Assembly: GCF_001262505.1 (NCBI RefSeq)
Contig: NZ_KQ410731.1
Coordinates: forward strand, 124,001 to 188,000
Length of the DNA stretch: 64,000 nucleotides
Source of the DNA: Shinella sp. SUS2
Lineage (GTDB): Bacteria; Pseudomonadota; Alphaproteobacteria; Rhizobiales; Rhizobiaceae
Reading direction: 5' to 3'
In this document: in pieces, positions 1 through 8,129 of the stretch
How the letters are laid out: every line of letters begins with the position of its first letter
Position numbering within the stretch: the stretch's first letter is position 1
Notes under the pieces: model-generated
What the model was told of the DNA's origin: nothing
What the model saw: the letters and a program-made list of their open reading frames with translations, nothing else
Databases searched by the model: none
Program-made: the position numbers and the translations under genes

Positions 1-285
1 CAGTCGCTGCGCCAGATCGTCACCCAGGTCGTCGAGGTCAGTGCCGTGTTCAACGCGATCCGTGCCAGCACGGCGGAACAGGCGACGGGCCTGCTGGCGG
101 TCAATCAGGCGATCAACGCCATGGACCAGATCACCCAGCAGAACGCCGCCATGGTCGAGGAGGCGAATGCCGCCAGCCAGGCCTTGACGCAGGAAGCCGC
201 CTCCATCGCCGCCCAGCTCAGCGCCTTCCGCACCAGCGGCGAGGCCCGCCCGGCGCAGGGCTCCGGCTACAGCCGCGCGGCTTGA
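1..285 (+). CDS. Methyl-accepting chemotaxis protein, C-terminal fragment
   Basis: Partial gene whose start lies before the window. The frame is open from base 1 to a TGA at 283-285 and gives 94 residues. They look like the end of the cytoplasmic signalling helix bundle of a chemoreceptor: VNQAINAMDQITQQNAAMVEE is typical of the helical bundle after the hairpin tip that contacts CheA and CheW. It is followed by an Ala/Ser-rich tail (ANAASQALTQEAASIAAQL) and a short flexible end. No CheR/CheB-binding pentapeptide is seen at the C-terminus. Ligand specificity cannot be judged because the sensory part is missing. Confidence 0.9.
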   Translation, partial: QSLRQIVTQVVEVSAVFNAIRASTAEQATGLLAVNQAINAMDQITQQNAAMVEEANAASQALTQEAASIAAQLSAFRTSGEARPAQGSGYSRAA

Positions 286-305
286 GGCAGTCTTTCGGTC
301 CATCG

Positions 306-342
306 GGGCGGAGCGGCACGGAAGGCTGCTCCGCCCTATTTC
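306..342 (+). terminator. Stem-loop after the chemoreceptor gene
   Basis: Perfect 9-bp inverted repeat, GGGCGGAGC at 306-314 and GCTCCGCCC at 328-336, with a 13-nt loop, 20 bp after the stop codon. The following T-run is weak (TATTT), so it may be an inefficient intrinsic terminator or an mRNA 3'-end stabiliser. Confidence 0.55.
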
Positions 343-377
343 CAGGGTATTTCCGCTGAACGCGCGTTCATCGGAAA

Positions 378-447
378 TGCCTTGTCTCCTTGTTTTTCCG
401 GCATTGTCCGACGCCGAAGCGATCCCGTTTCGGCTGGAAATGCTCTA
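378..447 (+). repeat. Dispersed rhizobial intergenic repeat, copy 1
   Basis: This stretch reads like a degenerate copy of the sequence at 3446-3544 and 23119-23227. Shared blocks are a T-rich stretch then TTCCGG, a GTCCGACGC-like block, and an ending of the form CTGGAAATGCTCTA. The last bases (CTA at 445-447) are the stop codon of the minus-strand GH5 gene, so the repeat abuts or supplies its 3' end. Confidence 0.55.
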
Positions 448-1638
448 TTTCTGCATGCGCGCCTTCAGAAGCTCCATAAGCTTGCCGTCGCGCGGCAATG
501 TGCCGGCCTTGCCCTGTTCCTTCAGCCAGTAGAACCGGCCGGGTTCCACCTTGGCGGACAGTTCATAGTCCATGCCCTCCCACTCGTCCTCGCGGAAGGA
601 ATAGAAGGCCCAGTGGCCGCCTCGCGCATCCACGGCGTCCGTGACGTCGGTCAGATAGGTGCCGCAGTCGGTCCACAGGCGCATGCAGCCGAATTCGGCG
701 GCAACCACACGGCTCGGCGGCACGCCGGCGGCCTTTGCCCAGTCGAAGGCCGTGCCGATATGATCGCCGATGGCTTTCCGATCCCAGGCCGTCTTGCCGC
801 CGGCATAGTCCGTCGTGGTACCGGGATAGGAAAGCGGCGTTTTGCGCTTCATGTTCGGCGCGCTCGTGGCGTCATAGGGCTCGTACATGTGGAAGGCATA
901 GAGCACCCGCTCATCGGCAAGACGCTCCGGCCAGGCGGCGAGGGCACGCGGATTGGCGTAGTAGCCGCCATCGACCATCACGGGCGTTACCGGATCGACG
1001 GTGCGGATTGCCGCGATCATGCGCATGTAGAGGTTTGGCAGGTCGCGGGTGCTGCCGGTGTTCTTCTCCTGCCAGGCGGAGATCTCCGCCATTGCGGCGT
1101 TTTCCGCAAGCCCGGTCGTCTTTTCCGGGGCCGGTTCGTTGAGCAGGTTGTAGGCGGCGACGGCCGGATGGTCCTTGAGCGCCGCTGCGAGGTCGTGCCA
1201 GAACGCGACCGCCTGGCCGGCATAGGCCGGGTCGGACCATAGCCGGTCGTCGAACTTTCCGCCGTTCTGCTGCTTCCAGCGTGCGCCGGGCAGGCTGAGC
1301 GGAGTGATCACGACCTTGAGACCGGCGGCCCCGGCGGCGTCGAGCGTCTCGCGCAGCCTGGCGAGGTCGCCGGGCGGCAGGCCCTTGTAGCGGTCTGCGT
1401 CGCCGATCAGGAAGTCCCTGCCTTCGCCTTGCCATTTGCTGAAGGTGAGCCTTACCCAGCTGGCGCCGGTTGCTGCGAGTGCGTCGAAATAGGCCCGGTC
1501 CGGTGCCGCGGCGTTGAAACTGTTGCCGCCCTTCTGCGGGCTGTCCCAGAAGCCGATGAGGTCGGCAGCGCCGGCGGCGGGCGGCAAGAGGCCGGCAAGC
1601 GTGAGGCAGAGAAGGGCGGGGCGGAGTTTTTCAAGCAT
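445..1638 (-). CDS. Secreted glycoside hydrolase family 5 (cellulase-like) protein
   Basis: Predicted exported beta-glycosidase of the GH5 TIM-barrel family, 397 residues. The start at 1638 is chosen because it gives a signal peptide directly (MLEKLRPALL followed by a Leu/Ala core ending AAGA); the frame is open further upstream but there encodes Arg/Pro-rich non-family sequence. The general acid/base is Glu168 in the LLNEP motif, and the nucleophile is Glu315 in VVAAEFG. The conserved His-Tyr pair of the barrel is at FHMYEP (about 250-254). GH5 enzymes hydrolyse beta-1,4- or related glucans and mannans; the substrate cannot be told here. The gene stands alone, with the L,D-transpeptidase terminator just upstream. 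Some rhizobial GH5 enzymes act on their own cellulose or exopolysaccharide. Confidence 0.85.
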   Translation of the reverse strand: MLEKLRPALLCLTLAGLLPPAAGAADLIGFWDSPQKGGNSFNAAAPDRAYFDALAATGASWVRLTFSKWQGEGRDFLIGDADRYKGLPPGDLARLRETLDAAGAAGLKVVITPLSLPGARWKQQNGGKFDDRLWSDPAYAGQAVAFWHDLAAALKDHPAVAAYNLLNEPAPEKTTGLAENAAMAEISAWQEKNTGSTRDLPNLYMRMIAAIRTVDPVTPVMVDGGYYANPRALAAWPERLADERVLYAFHMYEPYDATSAPNMKRKTPLSYPGTTTDYAGGKTAWDRKAIGDHIGTAFDWAKAAGVPPSRVVAAEFGCMRLWTDCGTYLTDVTDAVDARGGHWAFYSFREDEWEGMDYELSAKVEPGRFYWLKEQGKAGTLPRDGKLMELLKARMQK

Positions 1639-1794
1639 GGGAGACCGGATTTTCGAATGCGACTTGCAGCAAGGGCGTGCGGAAGGATGGTTGCCCGTTC
1701 GCTTGCCAGAAGGACGTATCGACGCCAAAGGCGGCATTTTCCGGCCCACCGCGTGACGGAACGGCGCCATGCAACGGTTTTTCCGTGCAAATGA

Positions 1795-1820
1795 AAAAGC
1801 CGGCCTGAGGGCCGGCTTTT
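1795..1820 (-). terminator. Intrinsic terminator of the L,D-transpeptidase gene
   Basis: Ten-base arms AAAAGCCGGC (1795-1804) and GCCGGCTTTT (1811-1820) with a 6-nt loop. Read on the minus strand it is a GC stem followed by a T5 run, 20 bp after the stop codon of the gene ending at 1840. Confidence 0.85.
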
Positions 1821-1839
1821 GCGGGACATCGTGTCATCG

Positions 1840-3270
1840 TCAGTCGACGAACTCGACCGTCACGCCGGCGCTGGCCATCTTGGCGAGTTCCGTCGCGTCC
1901 CAGTTGGTCAGGCGGATGCAGCCGTGGCTCTGCGTCTTGCCGATCTTCGAAGGCTCCGGCGTACCGTGGATACCGTAGGTCGGCTTCGACAGCGCGATCC
2001 AGACCGTGCCGACCGGGCCGTTCGGACCGGGTTGCAGGGTCAGCACCTTGTTGTTGCTGCCCTGCTGGAAGTTGATCTTCGGGTTGTAGGTGTAACCGGG
2101 ATTGAGCGCGATGCGCTCCACGGTCACGGTGCCCGACGGCGAGGGCGTGTCGGCCGAGCCGATGCTGGCCGGATAGGCGGCGATCAGCGTGCCGTTCGCG
2201 TCATAGGCGAGCACCTGCTTGCGGCCCTTGTCGGCGAGGATCTTGGCGACCTTGCCGGTCTTCTTTTCGCCGGTATCGACGACCTTGATGATCGTGCCGG
2301 GAATGGTGAAGTCGACCCCCGGGTTGATCTCCTTCAGATAGGCCTCGTCCATGTGGAATTTTTCGGCCAGCATTTCCGTGGTCGAAGTGAAGGAGAGGTG
2401 CGGCAGCGCCGCCTTCTGGGCATAGTCGTCCGGGATGGCGGCGACATAGGGGCCGGCCGCATCGGCAGCACTGATTTCGTAGGTGGTGAAGGCGAGGCCG
2501 CCCGACAGGCGCAGCCGTTCCAGGATGTCGTCGGCATTGTTCGGATCGAGCGTCTCGCCCGTCGCATTCTGCCAGGCCTCGATCGCCTTGGTGACGTTCG
2601 AGCCCTTCCTGCCGTCGATCACGCCGGGCGAAAAGCCCTCGCGGTCGAGGAAGACCTGGAGCGCGGTGATCTCGGCGGAGGACATCTTGCCGATCGCGAT
2701 CGCCGGCTGGAACTTCGGGCCGGGCACGAATTCCGCATTGGGGTCGGTGCTGTTTTCCGGCAGCGCCGCGCTGTCGTCGGAAAAATCGGGCAGGGGCTGC
2801 GAGCCGCCGAAATCGGCGTCCGGCAGCGGCTGGCGCTCGATGTCGCCCGGCAGGCCCTCGCGCATTTCCGGCACGGAGCTGGTGGTCAGCTCGTCGCCGT
2901 AGTCGGCTTCCGGCGCCGGGGGGAAATAGTCGGGGTTCGTTTCTGGGTAGCCGCGCGCCTCGCGGCGCGGGCGATAGTCGTCGCCGCGCGCGAAATAGCG
3001 GTCGGCCTGCATGGCGGTAGCGACGACGTTGCCCCAGCCGTCGACATAGACGGTGCGACCGCGGTTGTCGCGCATCACGCGCACGCTGCCATCGTCGGGA
3101 ACATAGTCGAGAATATCGCCTTCCGGCGAGACCAGAACCGTGTCGCGCGAGGAGAAACGCTGCTGCGCGTGCGCCGGCAAGACGGCGATTCCGAGGACGG
3201 ATGCCGCGGCAAGGAGCGAAAGGCTTGTTTTAAAAATAGAATTCACGACTCTTGACCTGCCTGCTTGCAC
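1840..3270 (-). CDS. L,D-transpeptidase (YkuD family) with peptidoglycan-binding domain
   Basis: Periplasmic cross-linking enzyme, 476 residues. The N-terminal signal peptide has a hydrophobic core around residues 15-33 ending in AHA. A long Pro/acidic region follows, then a PG-binding helical domain (ITALQVFLDREGFSPGVIDG) and a LysM-like stretch (LAEKFHMDEAYLKEINPG). The C-terminal YkuD catalytic domain has His435 (IHGTPEP) and the SHGCIRL motif with nucleophile Cys451. In this family the Cys forms 3-3 meso-DAP cross-links or attaches proteins to peptidoglycan; in Rhizobiales these enzymes are unusually numerous and act in polar growth. It is transcribed alone and ends at the hairpin at 1795-1820. 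The start could also be a few codons downstream. Confidence 0.92.
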   Translation of the reverse strand: MQAGRSRVVNSIFKTSLSLLAAASVLGIAVLPAHAQQRFSSRDTVLVSPEGDILDYVPDDGSVRVMRDNRGRTVYVDGWGNVVATAMQADRYFARGDDYRPRREARGYPETNPDYFPPAPEADYGDELTTSSVPEMREGLPGDIERQPLPDADFGGSQPLPDFSDDSAALPENSTDPNAEFVPGPKFQPAIAIGKMSSAEITALQVFLDREGFSPGVIDGRKGSNVTKAIEAWQNATGETLDPNNADDILERLRLSGGLAFTTYEISAADAAGPYVAAIPDDYAQKAALPHLSFTSTTEMLAEKFHMDEAYLKEINPGVDFTIPGTIIKVVDTGEKKTGKVAKILADKGRKQVLAYDANGTLIAAYPASIGSADTPSPSGTVTVERIALNPGYTYNPKINFQQGSNNKVLTLQPGPNGPVGTVWIALSKPTYGIHGTPEPSKIGKTQSHGCIRLTNWDATELAKMASAGVTVEFVD

Positions 3271-3580
3271 ATATCGCGCGGACGGAACACTTCAATTCAG
3301 ACCTTAATATGAAAAAACTGAATCGATGGTGAACGTAAGGTCAACGCGCATTGCAAAAACTTGTGACCGGGCGTGATGGTTCCCGTGACGCGATGCGAGG
3401 CAAGGGTGGCGTTCCGTGCCCCGGCGGCCATCCCGCCACGCAGCCTTTCGGTTTTCCGCCGAATCGGGAAGACACGCTATCCTTTTGTTTTATCGCCGTT
3501 CCGGCCGTAAAACCGCGTCGCACTTTCGCGGGAATTGCTCTAGCATGCCGCCGATTGATTGCCCCTTGCCGGAGACCCGG
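3271..3580. other. Divergent intergenic region of about 310 bp
   Basis: Holds the upstream region of the L,D-transpeptidase (AT-richer at 3285-3340) and, on the other side, a copy of the dispersed repeat at 3446-3544. The open frame running through it into the DUF4432 gene has no family-like sequence before 3581. No further gene is supported. Confidence 0.6.
3446..3544 (+). repeat. Dispersed rhizobial intergenic repeat, copy 2
   Basis: About 100 bp aligning along its length, with small gaps, to 23119-23227. Shared blocks in order are TCGGTT, CGAATCG-GAA, CGCTATC, a T-rich run, GTTCCGGCCG or TTTCCGGACG, the CGCACTTT core, and a GGGAAT-TGCT end. It lies in the non-coding leader of the DUF4432 gene. 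Confidence 0.65.
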
Positions 3581-4435
3581 ATGACCTTTTCCCTTACCGC
3601 CCAGACACAAGACCAGTCCTTTCGTCTCGATCTGACGCCGCAATCGGTGCTCGACGTCGCCGGTGCCGTTTTTCACGGCGTCGATCTTGCGCCGGGGGCA
3701 ACGGTGCCTTCGGACGGCGATCCGCGCATCGACAAGGCGCTGCCGGGCTTCCTGTTCACCTGCGGGCCGGATCACATCCGCCACCCGGTGCCGGTCGAGG
3801 GGGCTGCTGACGGGCGGCTCTATCCGCTGCACGGGTCGTTTTCGTCCTCGCCGGCGCGGGACGTGCTGGTCGAGGAAGACGAGGGGGAGGTTATCTGCGA
3901 GGGGCGCGTCGCGGTTTCGCTTGCCCATGGCGGCAAGGCCGATCTCGCCCGCCGCTGGCGCGCCGACCGGAGCACCGGCCACATCACGCTCGACGACCGC
4001 ATCACCAATACGGGCGGCACCTCCTGGCCGCCCTTCGGCATGTATCACATCAATTTCGGCACCGGCCTCTTCGATGCGGACACGCGGCTGACGGGGGCGA
4101 TGCTGCCCGGCGGCAGCCTGCCGTGGCGCTTCGGCGAGGGCGACCGCGAGATCTTCTGCGTGCCGGCGGCCGAAACGGCGGCGCATGGCTGGGCCGAGAT
4201 CGCCATCGGCCCGATTGCGGCGCTTGGCGGTCGCAGCGTCCATATCCGTTTCCGCACGGATACCCTGCCGCATCTGCAGGTCTGGCGAAACCTGTCGCCA
4301 GGCTCGGCAGTGCTTGGCATCGAGCCCGTCTCGCACCGTCTCGTGCCGCGCGCCGAGTTGATCGCCTCCGGTGAGGCGGCGAATTTCGCGCCCGGCGAAA
4401 GCGTGAGCTACGGCCTCGCCTTCGAGGTCCGCTAG
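3581..4435 (+). CDS. DUF4432 / aldose-1-epimerase-fold protein
   Basis: A 284-residue cytoplasmic protein with the look of the DUF4432 branch of the galactose-mutarotase superfamily: a beta-rich sequence with conserved blocks LHGSFSSSPA, DDRITNTGGT, FGMYHINFG and a C-terminal LGIEPVSHRL. The start at 3581 is preceded by GGAG 6 bp upstream. Members bind sugars and some are thought to epimerise or recognise carbohydrate anomers, but none of this is shown by the sequence here. It is apparently monocistronic and separated from neighbours by repeats. Confident as to fold family, not as to substrate. Confidence 0.75.
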   Translation: MTFSLTAQTQDQSFRLDLTPQSVLDVAGAVFHGVDLAPGATVPSDGDPRIDKALPGFLFTCGPDHIRHPVPVEGAADGRLYPLHGSFSSSPARDVLVEEDEGEVICEGRVAVSLAHGGKADLARRWRADRSTGHITLDDRITNTGGTSWPPFGMYHINFGTGLFDADTRLTGAMLPGGSLPWRFGEGDREIFCVPAAETAAHGWAEIAIGPIAALGGRSVHIRFRTDTLPHLQVWRNLSPGSAVLGIEPVSHRLVPRAELIASGEAANFAPGESVSYGLAFEVR

Positions 4436-4592
4436 GATGTCTGCGCGTTTTTCGGGCGGAGGGGGCGTTCCTTCGTTGCCGGAGCGATGCGCTTCAACTC
4501 TTTTCGGGAATTACTATAGATTTTGCATGATTGACGCTCCCGCGGCTCGGGCTTAAACGGTGAGCACCCCTGTTTTCTAGAAGGAACCGCCC

Positions 4593-4931
4593 ATGGATAT
4601 CCGCGAGATCAACGACGAATATTCCGTCTCCGGCCAGATCGCCGTCGGGGATCTCGACGCCATCGCCGCCCTGGGCTTCAAATCCATCGTCTGCCATCGC
4701 CCGGACCATGAAGAGGCAGGCCAGCCGGAATTCTCGGCCATTGCGGCGCGTGCGAAGGAACTCGGTATCGAGACGGCCCATGTGCCCGTCGGCCCGATGG
4801 GCGTGACTGCGGAAGCGGTGAGCGGCATGGTTGACGCGCTCGACGAGTTGCCGCGCCCGATGCTCGGCTACTGCCGTTCCGGCATGCGCTCGACGAAGAC
4901 CTACGAGCAGGCGCAGCATCTTCGCGGTTGA
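4593..4931 (+). CDS. TIGR01244/DUF442 family phosphatase or sulfurtransferase-like protein
   Basis: A 112-residue protein of the DUF442 family, a dual-specificity-phosphatase-like fold found alone or fused to metallo-beta-lactamase hydrolases (Blh type). The catalytic loop is CRSGMR near residue 96, which also fits the rhodanese active-site pattern CRxGxR, hence annotations as sulfur transferase. The N-terminal part (INDEYSVSGQIAVGDLDAIAALGFKSI) carries the conserved strand-helix start. AAGGAA lies upstream of the ATG at suitable spacing. A strong hairpin (4924-4951) spans the stop codon. The gene is alone; the Blh partner is not in the window. Confidence 0.82.
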   Translation: MDIREINDEYSVSGQIAVGDLDAIAALGFKSIVCHRPDHEEAGQPEFSAIAARAKELGIETAHVPVGPMGVTAEAVSGMVDALDELPRPMLGYCRSGMRSTKTYEQAQHLRG

Positions 4932-4951
4932 GGACCTGGCTCCTCAACCGC
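4924..4951 (+). terminator. Perfect 11-bp hairpin spanning the stop codon of the DUF442 gene
   Basis: Arms GCGGTTGAGGA (4924-4934) and TCCTCAACCGC (4941-4951), loop CCTGGC. The stop codon TGA (4929-4931) lies inside the 5' arm. There is no T-run after it, so a 3'-end stabiliser or inefficient terminator is more likely than a classic terminator. Confidence 0.6.
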
Positions 4952-4961
4952 CTGCCGTTGC

Positions 4962-5077
4962 CTTCTCCCCGTAGGCGGGGCGAAGGGGAATGCCGCAACG
5001 GCTTCCCAAAGCATCGACGATATGTTGGTAGGTGAGGCATTGCCCCATCCGCCTTCTCCCCGCTTGCGGGGAGAAGG
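4962..5077. repeat. Pair of related palindromic intergenic elements
   Basis: Two inverted repeats of the same type. The first is at 4962-4985 (CTTC-t-CCCC / GGGG-c-GAAG). The second, at 5052-5077, is perfect: 12-bp arms CCTTCTCCCCGC and GCGGGGAGAAGG with a TT loop, followed by TCGCAGTAGCGGGATGAGGG. They resemble the rhizobial intergenic palindromes found between convergent or unrelated genes and may also end transcription of the TPP-enzyme gene from the right. Confidence 0.6.
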
Positions 5078-5116
5078 TCGCAGTAGCGGGATGAGGGGCG
5101 TTCACGCCCCAAAACG

Positions 5117-6766
5117 TCATTTCCCGCTGCGGATATCCGAGAGCGTGCGCGTCGGCGTGATCGCTTCCGGGTCGAGCTTCACCTCGATGATCGCCGGCTT
5201 GCCGCTCTGGCGGGCGCGCAGGAAGGCTGGCGCAAAATCCTCCGTCGTCTCCACCGTTTCGCCATGGCCGCCATAGGCGCGGGCGAGCGCGGCGAAATCC
5301 GGGTTGGTCAGATCCGTGGCGCTGACGCGGCCGGGATACTCCCGCTCCTGGTGCATGCGGATCGTGCCGTAGATGCCGTTGTTGACGACGACGGTGATGA
5401 TCGGAAGGTTGTAGCGCACGGCGGTGGCGAATTCCTGGCCGTGCATCATGAAGCAGCCATCGCCGGCAAAGCAGATAACCTCACGCTCCGGGAAGAGCTG
5501 CTTGGCGGCGACCGCGGCGGGCAGGCCATAGCCCATCGAGCCCGATGTCGGGGCGGCCTGCGTCGCAAAGCGGCGGAAGCGATGGAAGCGATGCACCCAG
5601 GTCGCATAGTTGCCGGCGCCATTGGTGAAGATCGTATCCTCGGGCGTGTTTTCCTCCAGCCAGGCCATGATCGGGCCCATCTGCACGCCGCCCGGGCCGG
5701 TTTGCGGCGGGGTCGACCATTTCAGGTAGGATTCATGCATGGCGGCGGTACGGGCGGCCCAGCGCGGGGCGGTCTTCGGCGCGAGGCCGTCGAGCGCGGC
5801 GACGAAATCCTCTGGCGCCGCGCAGATCGCAAGGTCCGGCCTGTAGACACGGCCGAGCTCGGACGGGTCCGGATAGACATGCACCAGCGCCTGCTGCGGG
5901 TAGGGCACCTTGAGCAGGCTGTAGGTCGAGGACGGCATTTCCGAATAGCGGCCGCCGAGCAGGATGACGAGGTCCGCTTCGCGGATCTCCTTGCCGAGTG
6001 CGGGGCTGATGCCGATGCCGCTGTCGCCGGCATAATTCGGGTGCTGATGATCGAACAGCATCTGGCGGCGGAAGGAACAGGCGACGGGCAGCGACCAGCG
6101 CTCTGCAAAGGCCGTGAAGCCGGCGACGCTCTCTTCGGACCAGCGTGTGCCGCCGAGGATGACGAGCGGACGCTCGGCTGTTTCGAGACGTCGCGCCAGC
6201 TCTTCCATCTGCTTGCGGCCGGGGTGTGCCTCGACCGGCATATAGGCCTTTGCGTCGACGGCCTCGACCGTATCCGTCAGCATGTCCTCGGGCAGCGCCA
6301 GCACCACCGGGCCTGGCCGGCCGGAGGTGGCGACGGCAAAGGCGCGCGTGATGAATTCGGGGATGCGGCGGGCATCGTCGATTTCCGCCACCCACTTGGC
6401 GACCTCGGTGAAGGCGCGACGGTATTCCACCTCCTGGAAGGCCTCGCGCTCGCGCGCATCGCGCTGTACCTGGCCGATGAAGAGGATCATCGGGATCGAA
6501 TCCTGCCGCGCGATGTGCAGGCCTGCCGAGGCGTTGGTGGCGCCCGGGCCGCGCGTGACCATGCAGATACCGGGCTCGCCCGTCAGCCGGCCCCAGCAGT
6601 CCGCCATCATCGCCGCGCCGCCTTCCTGCCGGCAGACGAGCACGTCGACATCGGTGTCATGCAGCGCATCGAGCACGGCAAGGTAGCTTTCGCCCGGCAC
6701 GCAGGCGACGCGCTTGACGCCATTGGCAACGAGGGCATCGACGATCAACTGGCCACCGGTCTTCAT
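5117..6766 (-). CDS. Thiamine-pyrophosphate enzyme, acetolactate-synthase-like
   Basis: A 549-residue protein with the three-domain TPP layout of the acetolactate synthase/benzoylformate decarboxylase family. The activating glutamate is Glu48 in CRQEGGAA, after the PGES turn. The PP-domain cofactor motif is GDGCFMMHG, about 30 residues before VVNNGIYG, which completes the GDG-N-NN signature for Mg-diphosphate. It starts inside the end of the CaiB gene (ATGA overlap 6763-6766), so the two are translationally coupled. The pairing recalls oxalate degradation (formyl-CoA transferase plus oxalyl-CoA decarboxylase), but the sequence is closer to ALS-like enzymes than to oxalyl-CoA decarboxylase. 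No small regulatory subunit gene is adjacent, so it is probably not biosynthetic IlvB. Confidence 0.88.
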   Translation of the reverse strand: MKTGGQLIVDALVANGVKRVACVPGESYLAVLDALHDTDVDVLVCRQEGGAAMMADCWGRLTGEPGICMVTRGPGATNASAGLHIARQDSIPMILFIGQVQRDAREREAFQEVEYRRAFTEVAKWVAEIDDARRIPEFITRAFAVATSGRPGPVVLALPEDMLTDTVEAVDAKAYMPVEAHPGRKQMEELARRLETAERPLVILGGTRWSEESVAGFTAFAERWSLPVACSFRRQMLFDHQHPNYAGDSGIGISPALGKEIREADLVILLGGRYSEMPSSTYSLLKVPYPQQALVHVYPDPSELGRVYRPDLAICAAPEDFVAALDGLAPKTAPRWAARTAAMHESYLKWSTPPQTGPGGVQMGPIMAWLEENTPEDTIFTNGAGNYATWVHRFHRFRRFATQAAPTSGSMGYGLPAAVAAKQLFPEREVICFAGDGCFMMHGQEFATAVRYNLPIITVVVNNGIYGTIRMHQEREYPGRVSATDLTNPDFAALARAYGGHGETVETTEDFAPAFLRARQSGKPAIIEVKLDPEAITPTRTLSDIRSGK

Positions 6767-7959
6767 GCGCTTTTCTTTCCTGCTTCGAGGATGCCAAGTT
6801 CCGCCATCACGGCGTTGGTATGTTCGCCGAGCCGCGGGCTCGGCCGGTCATAGGCAAGGGGCGTGCCCGAATAGACGATGGGCGTGCGCACGCCGGGAAT
6901 GCGGTTGCCGTCGGCATCGGGCAGATCGATGCGCAAGCCCCGCGCCTTCACCTGCGGATCCTCGAAGGTCTCGGCGATGGAGTTGATCGGCCCGGCTGGC
7001 ACGCCCTCGCGCTCGCAGGCGGCGAGCAGATCGGCCTTGCTGATGCTGGCCGTCGCACCGGTGACGAGGCGGCGCACCTCGTCGCGATGGGCGACGCGCG
7101 CCCGGTTGGTGGCGAAGCGCTCGTCGTCGGCGACGCCCTCGAGCTTCAGGATGCCGCAGAGCTTGCGGAACTGCCCGTCATTGCCGACGGCGAGGATGAT
7201 GTGCCCGTCGGAGGTGGGCACGACCTCGTAGGGCGAGATGTTGGGATGCGCATTGCCGAGCCGCGTCGGCGCGTTGCCGGAGGCGAGGAAGTTCATGTTC
7301 TGGTTCGCCATGACGGCCGATTGCACGTCGAGCAGCGCCATGTCGACATGCTGGCCCTGACCGGTTTTCATGACATGGATGAGCGCCCCCTGGATGGCGG
7401 CGACGGCATAGATGCCGGTGAAGATGTCGGCGATGGCGACGCCGGCCTTCATCGGCTCGCCGTCCGGTGCGCCCGTCACCGACATGAAGCCGGACATGCC
7501 CTGTACGATATAGTCATAGCCGGCGCGGGCGGCATAGGGGCCGTCCTGGCCGAAGCCGGTGATCGAGCAGTAGACGAGTTTGGGATGGGCCTTGGCGAGG
7601 CTCTGGTAATCGAGCCCGTATTTGACGAGGCCGCCGACCTTGAAATTCTCGATGACGACATCAGCCGTCGCGACAAGGCGGTGGACGACGGCGCGGCCTT
7701 CCTCGGTCTTGAGGTCGACTGCGATAGAGCGCTTGCCGCGATTGGTGGAGTGGTAATAGGCGGCGGACAGGTTCTCGCCGTCCCTGCCGGTCACGAAGGG
7801 CGGGCCCCAGGCGCGCGTGTCGTCGCCGCCGTCGGGGTTTTCGATCTTGATGACATCGGCGCCCATATCGGCCAGCATCTGCCCGGCCCAGGGACCGGCG
7901 AGAACCCGCGCCAGCTCGATGACCCTAATGCCTGACAGCGGCAGGTTCGACTTCTCCAT
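6763..7959 (-). CDS. CaiB/BaiF family CoA-transferase (family III)
   Basis: A 398-residue class III CoA-transferase, which moves CoA between carboxylic acids through an aspartyl-CoA anhydride. The start at 7959 follows an excellent Shine-Dalgarno (GAGGAGGGA) and gives the family N-terminus LSGIRVIELARVLAGPWAGQ. The likely catalytic residue is Asp178 in the VAIADIFTG block; the next conserved stretch is GQGQHVDMALLD. The gene is coupled to the TPP enzyme by a 4-bp overlap. A 170-bp gap separates it from the upstream EamA gene, so it may have its own promoter. Substrate unknown; formyl-, succinyl- or crotonobetaine-type acyl donors are all possible. Confidence 0.9.
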   Translation of the reverse strand: MEKSNLPLSGIRVIELARVLAGPWAGQMLADMGADVIKIENPDGGDDTRAWGPPFVTGRDGENLSAAYYHSTNRGKRSIAVDLKTEEGRAVVHRLVATADVVIENFKVGGLVKYGLDYQSLAKAHPKLVYCSITGFGQDGPYAARAGYDYIVQGMSGFMSVTGAPDGEPMKAGVAIADIFTGIYAVAAIQGALIHVMKTGQGQHVDMALLDVQSAVMANQNMNFLASGNAPTRLGNAHPNISPYEVVPTSDGHIILAVGNDGQFRKLCGILKLEGVADDERFATNRARVAHRDEVRRLVTGATASISKADLLAACEREGVPAGPINSIAETFEDPQVKARGLRIDLPDADGNRIPGVRTPIVYSGTPLAYDRPSPRLGEHTNAVMAELGILEAGKKSA

Positions 7960-8129
7960 CGTGCACTCCCTCCTCGGCGGTGCCGGAATGCGGCCGGCCG
8001 CCGGGCTTTTCGCCCGTTTCCCTTTCGATAACAAAAAGCTGCCGGACACGATAGACGGCGCCCGGCGGGAGATCATGACGGCTCAGACTGACATGATGCC
8101 TGCCGCGCCGTTCGCGCGGGCGGGCAAGG

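Noticed and set aside
3341..4336. Minus-strand open frame of 331 codons opposite the DUF4432 gene
   Set aside because: The plus frame has a ribosome-binding site and family blocks; the antisense frame is Arg-rich without motifs.
5117..6766. Call of the TPP enzyme as oxalyl-CoA decarboxylase
   Set aside because: The CoA-transferase neighbour suggests it, but the N-terminal and middle blocks (CRQEGGAA, VTRGPGATNA) follow acetolactate-synthase-like proteins.
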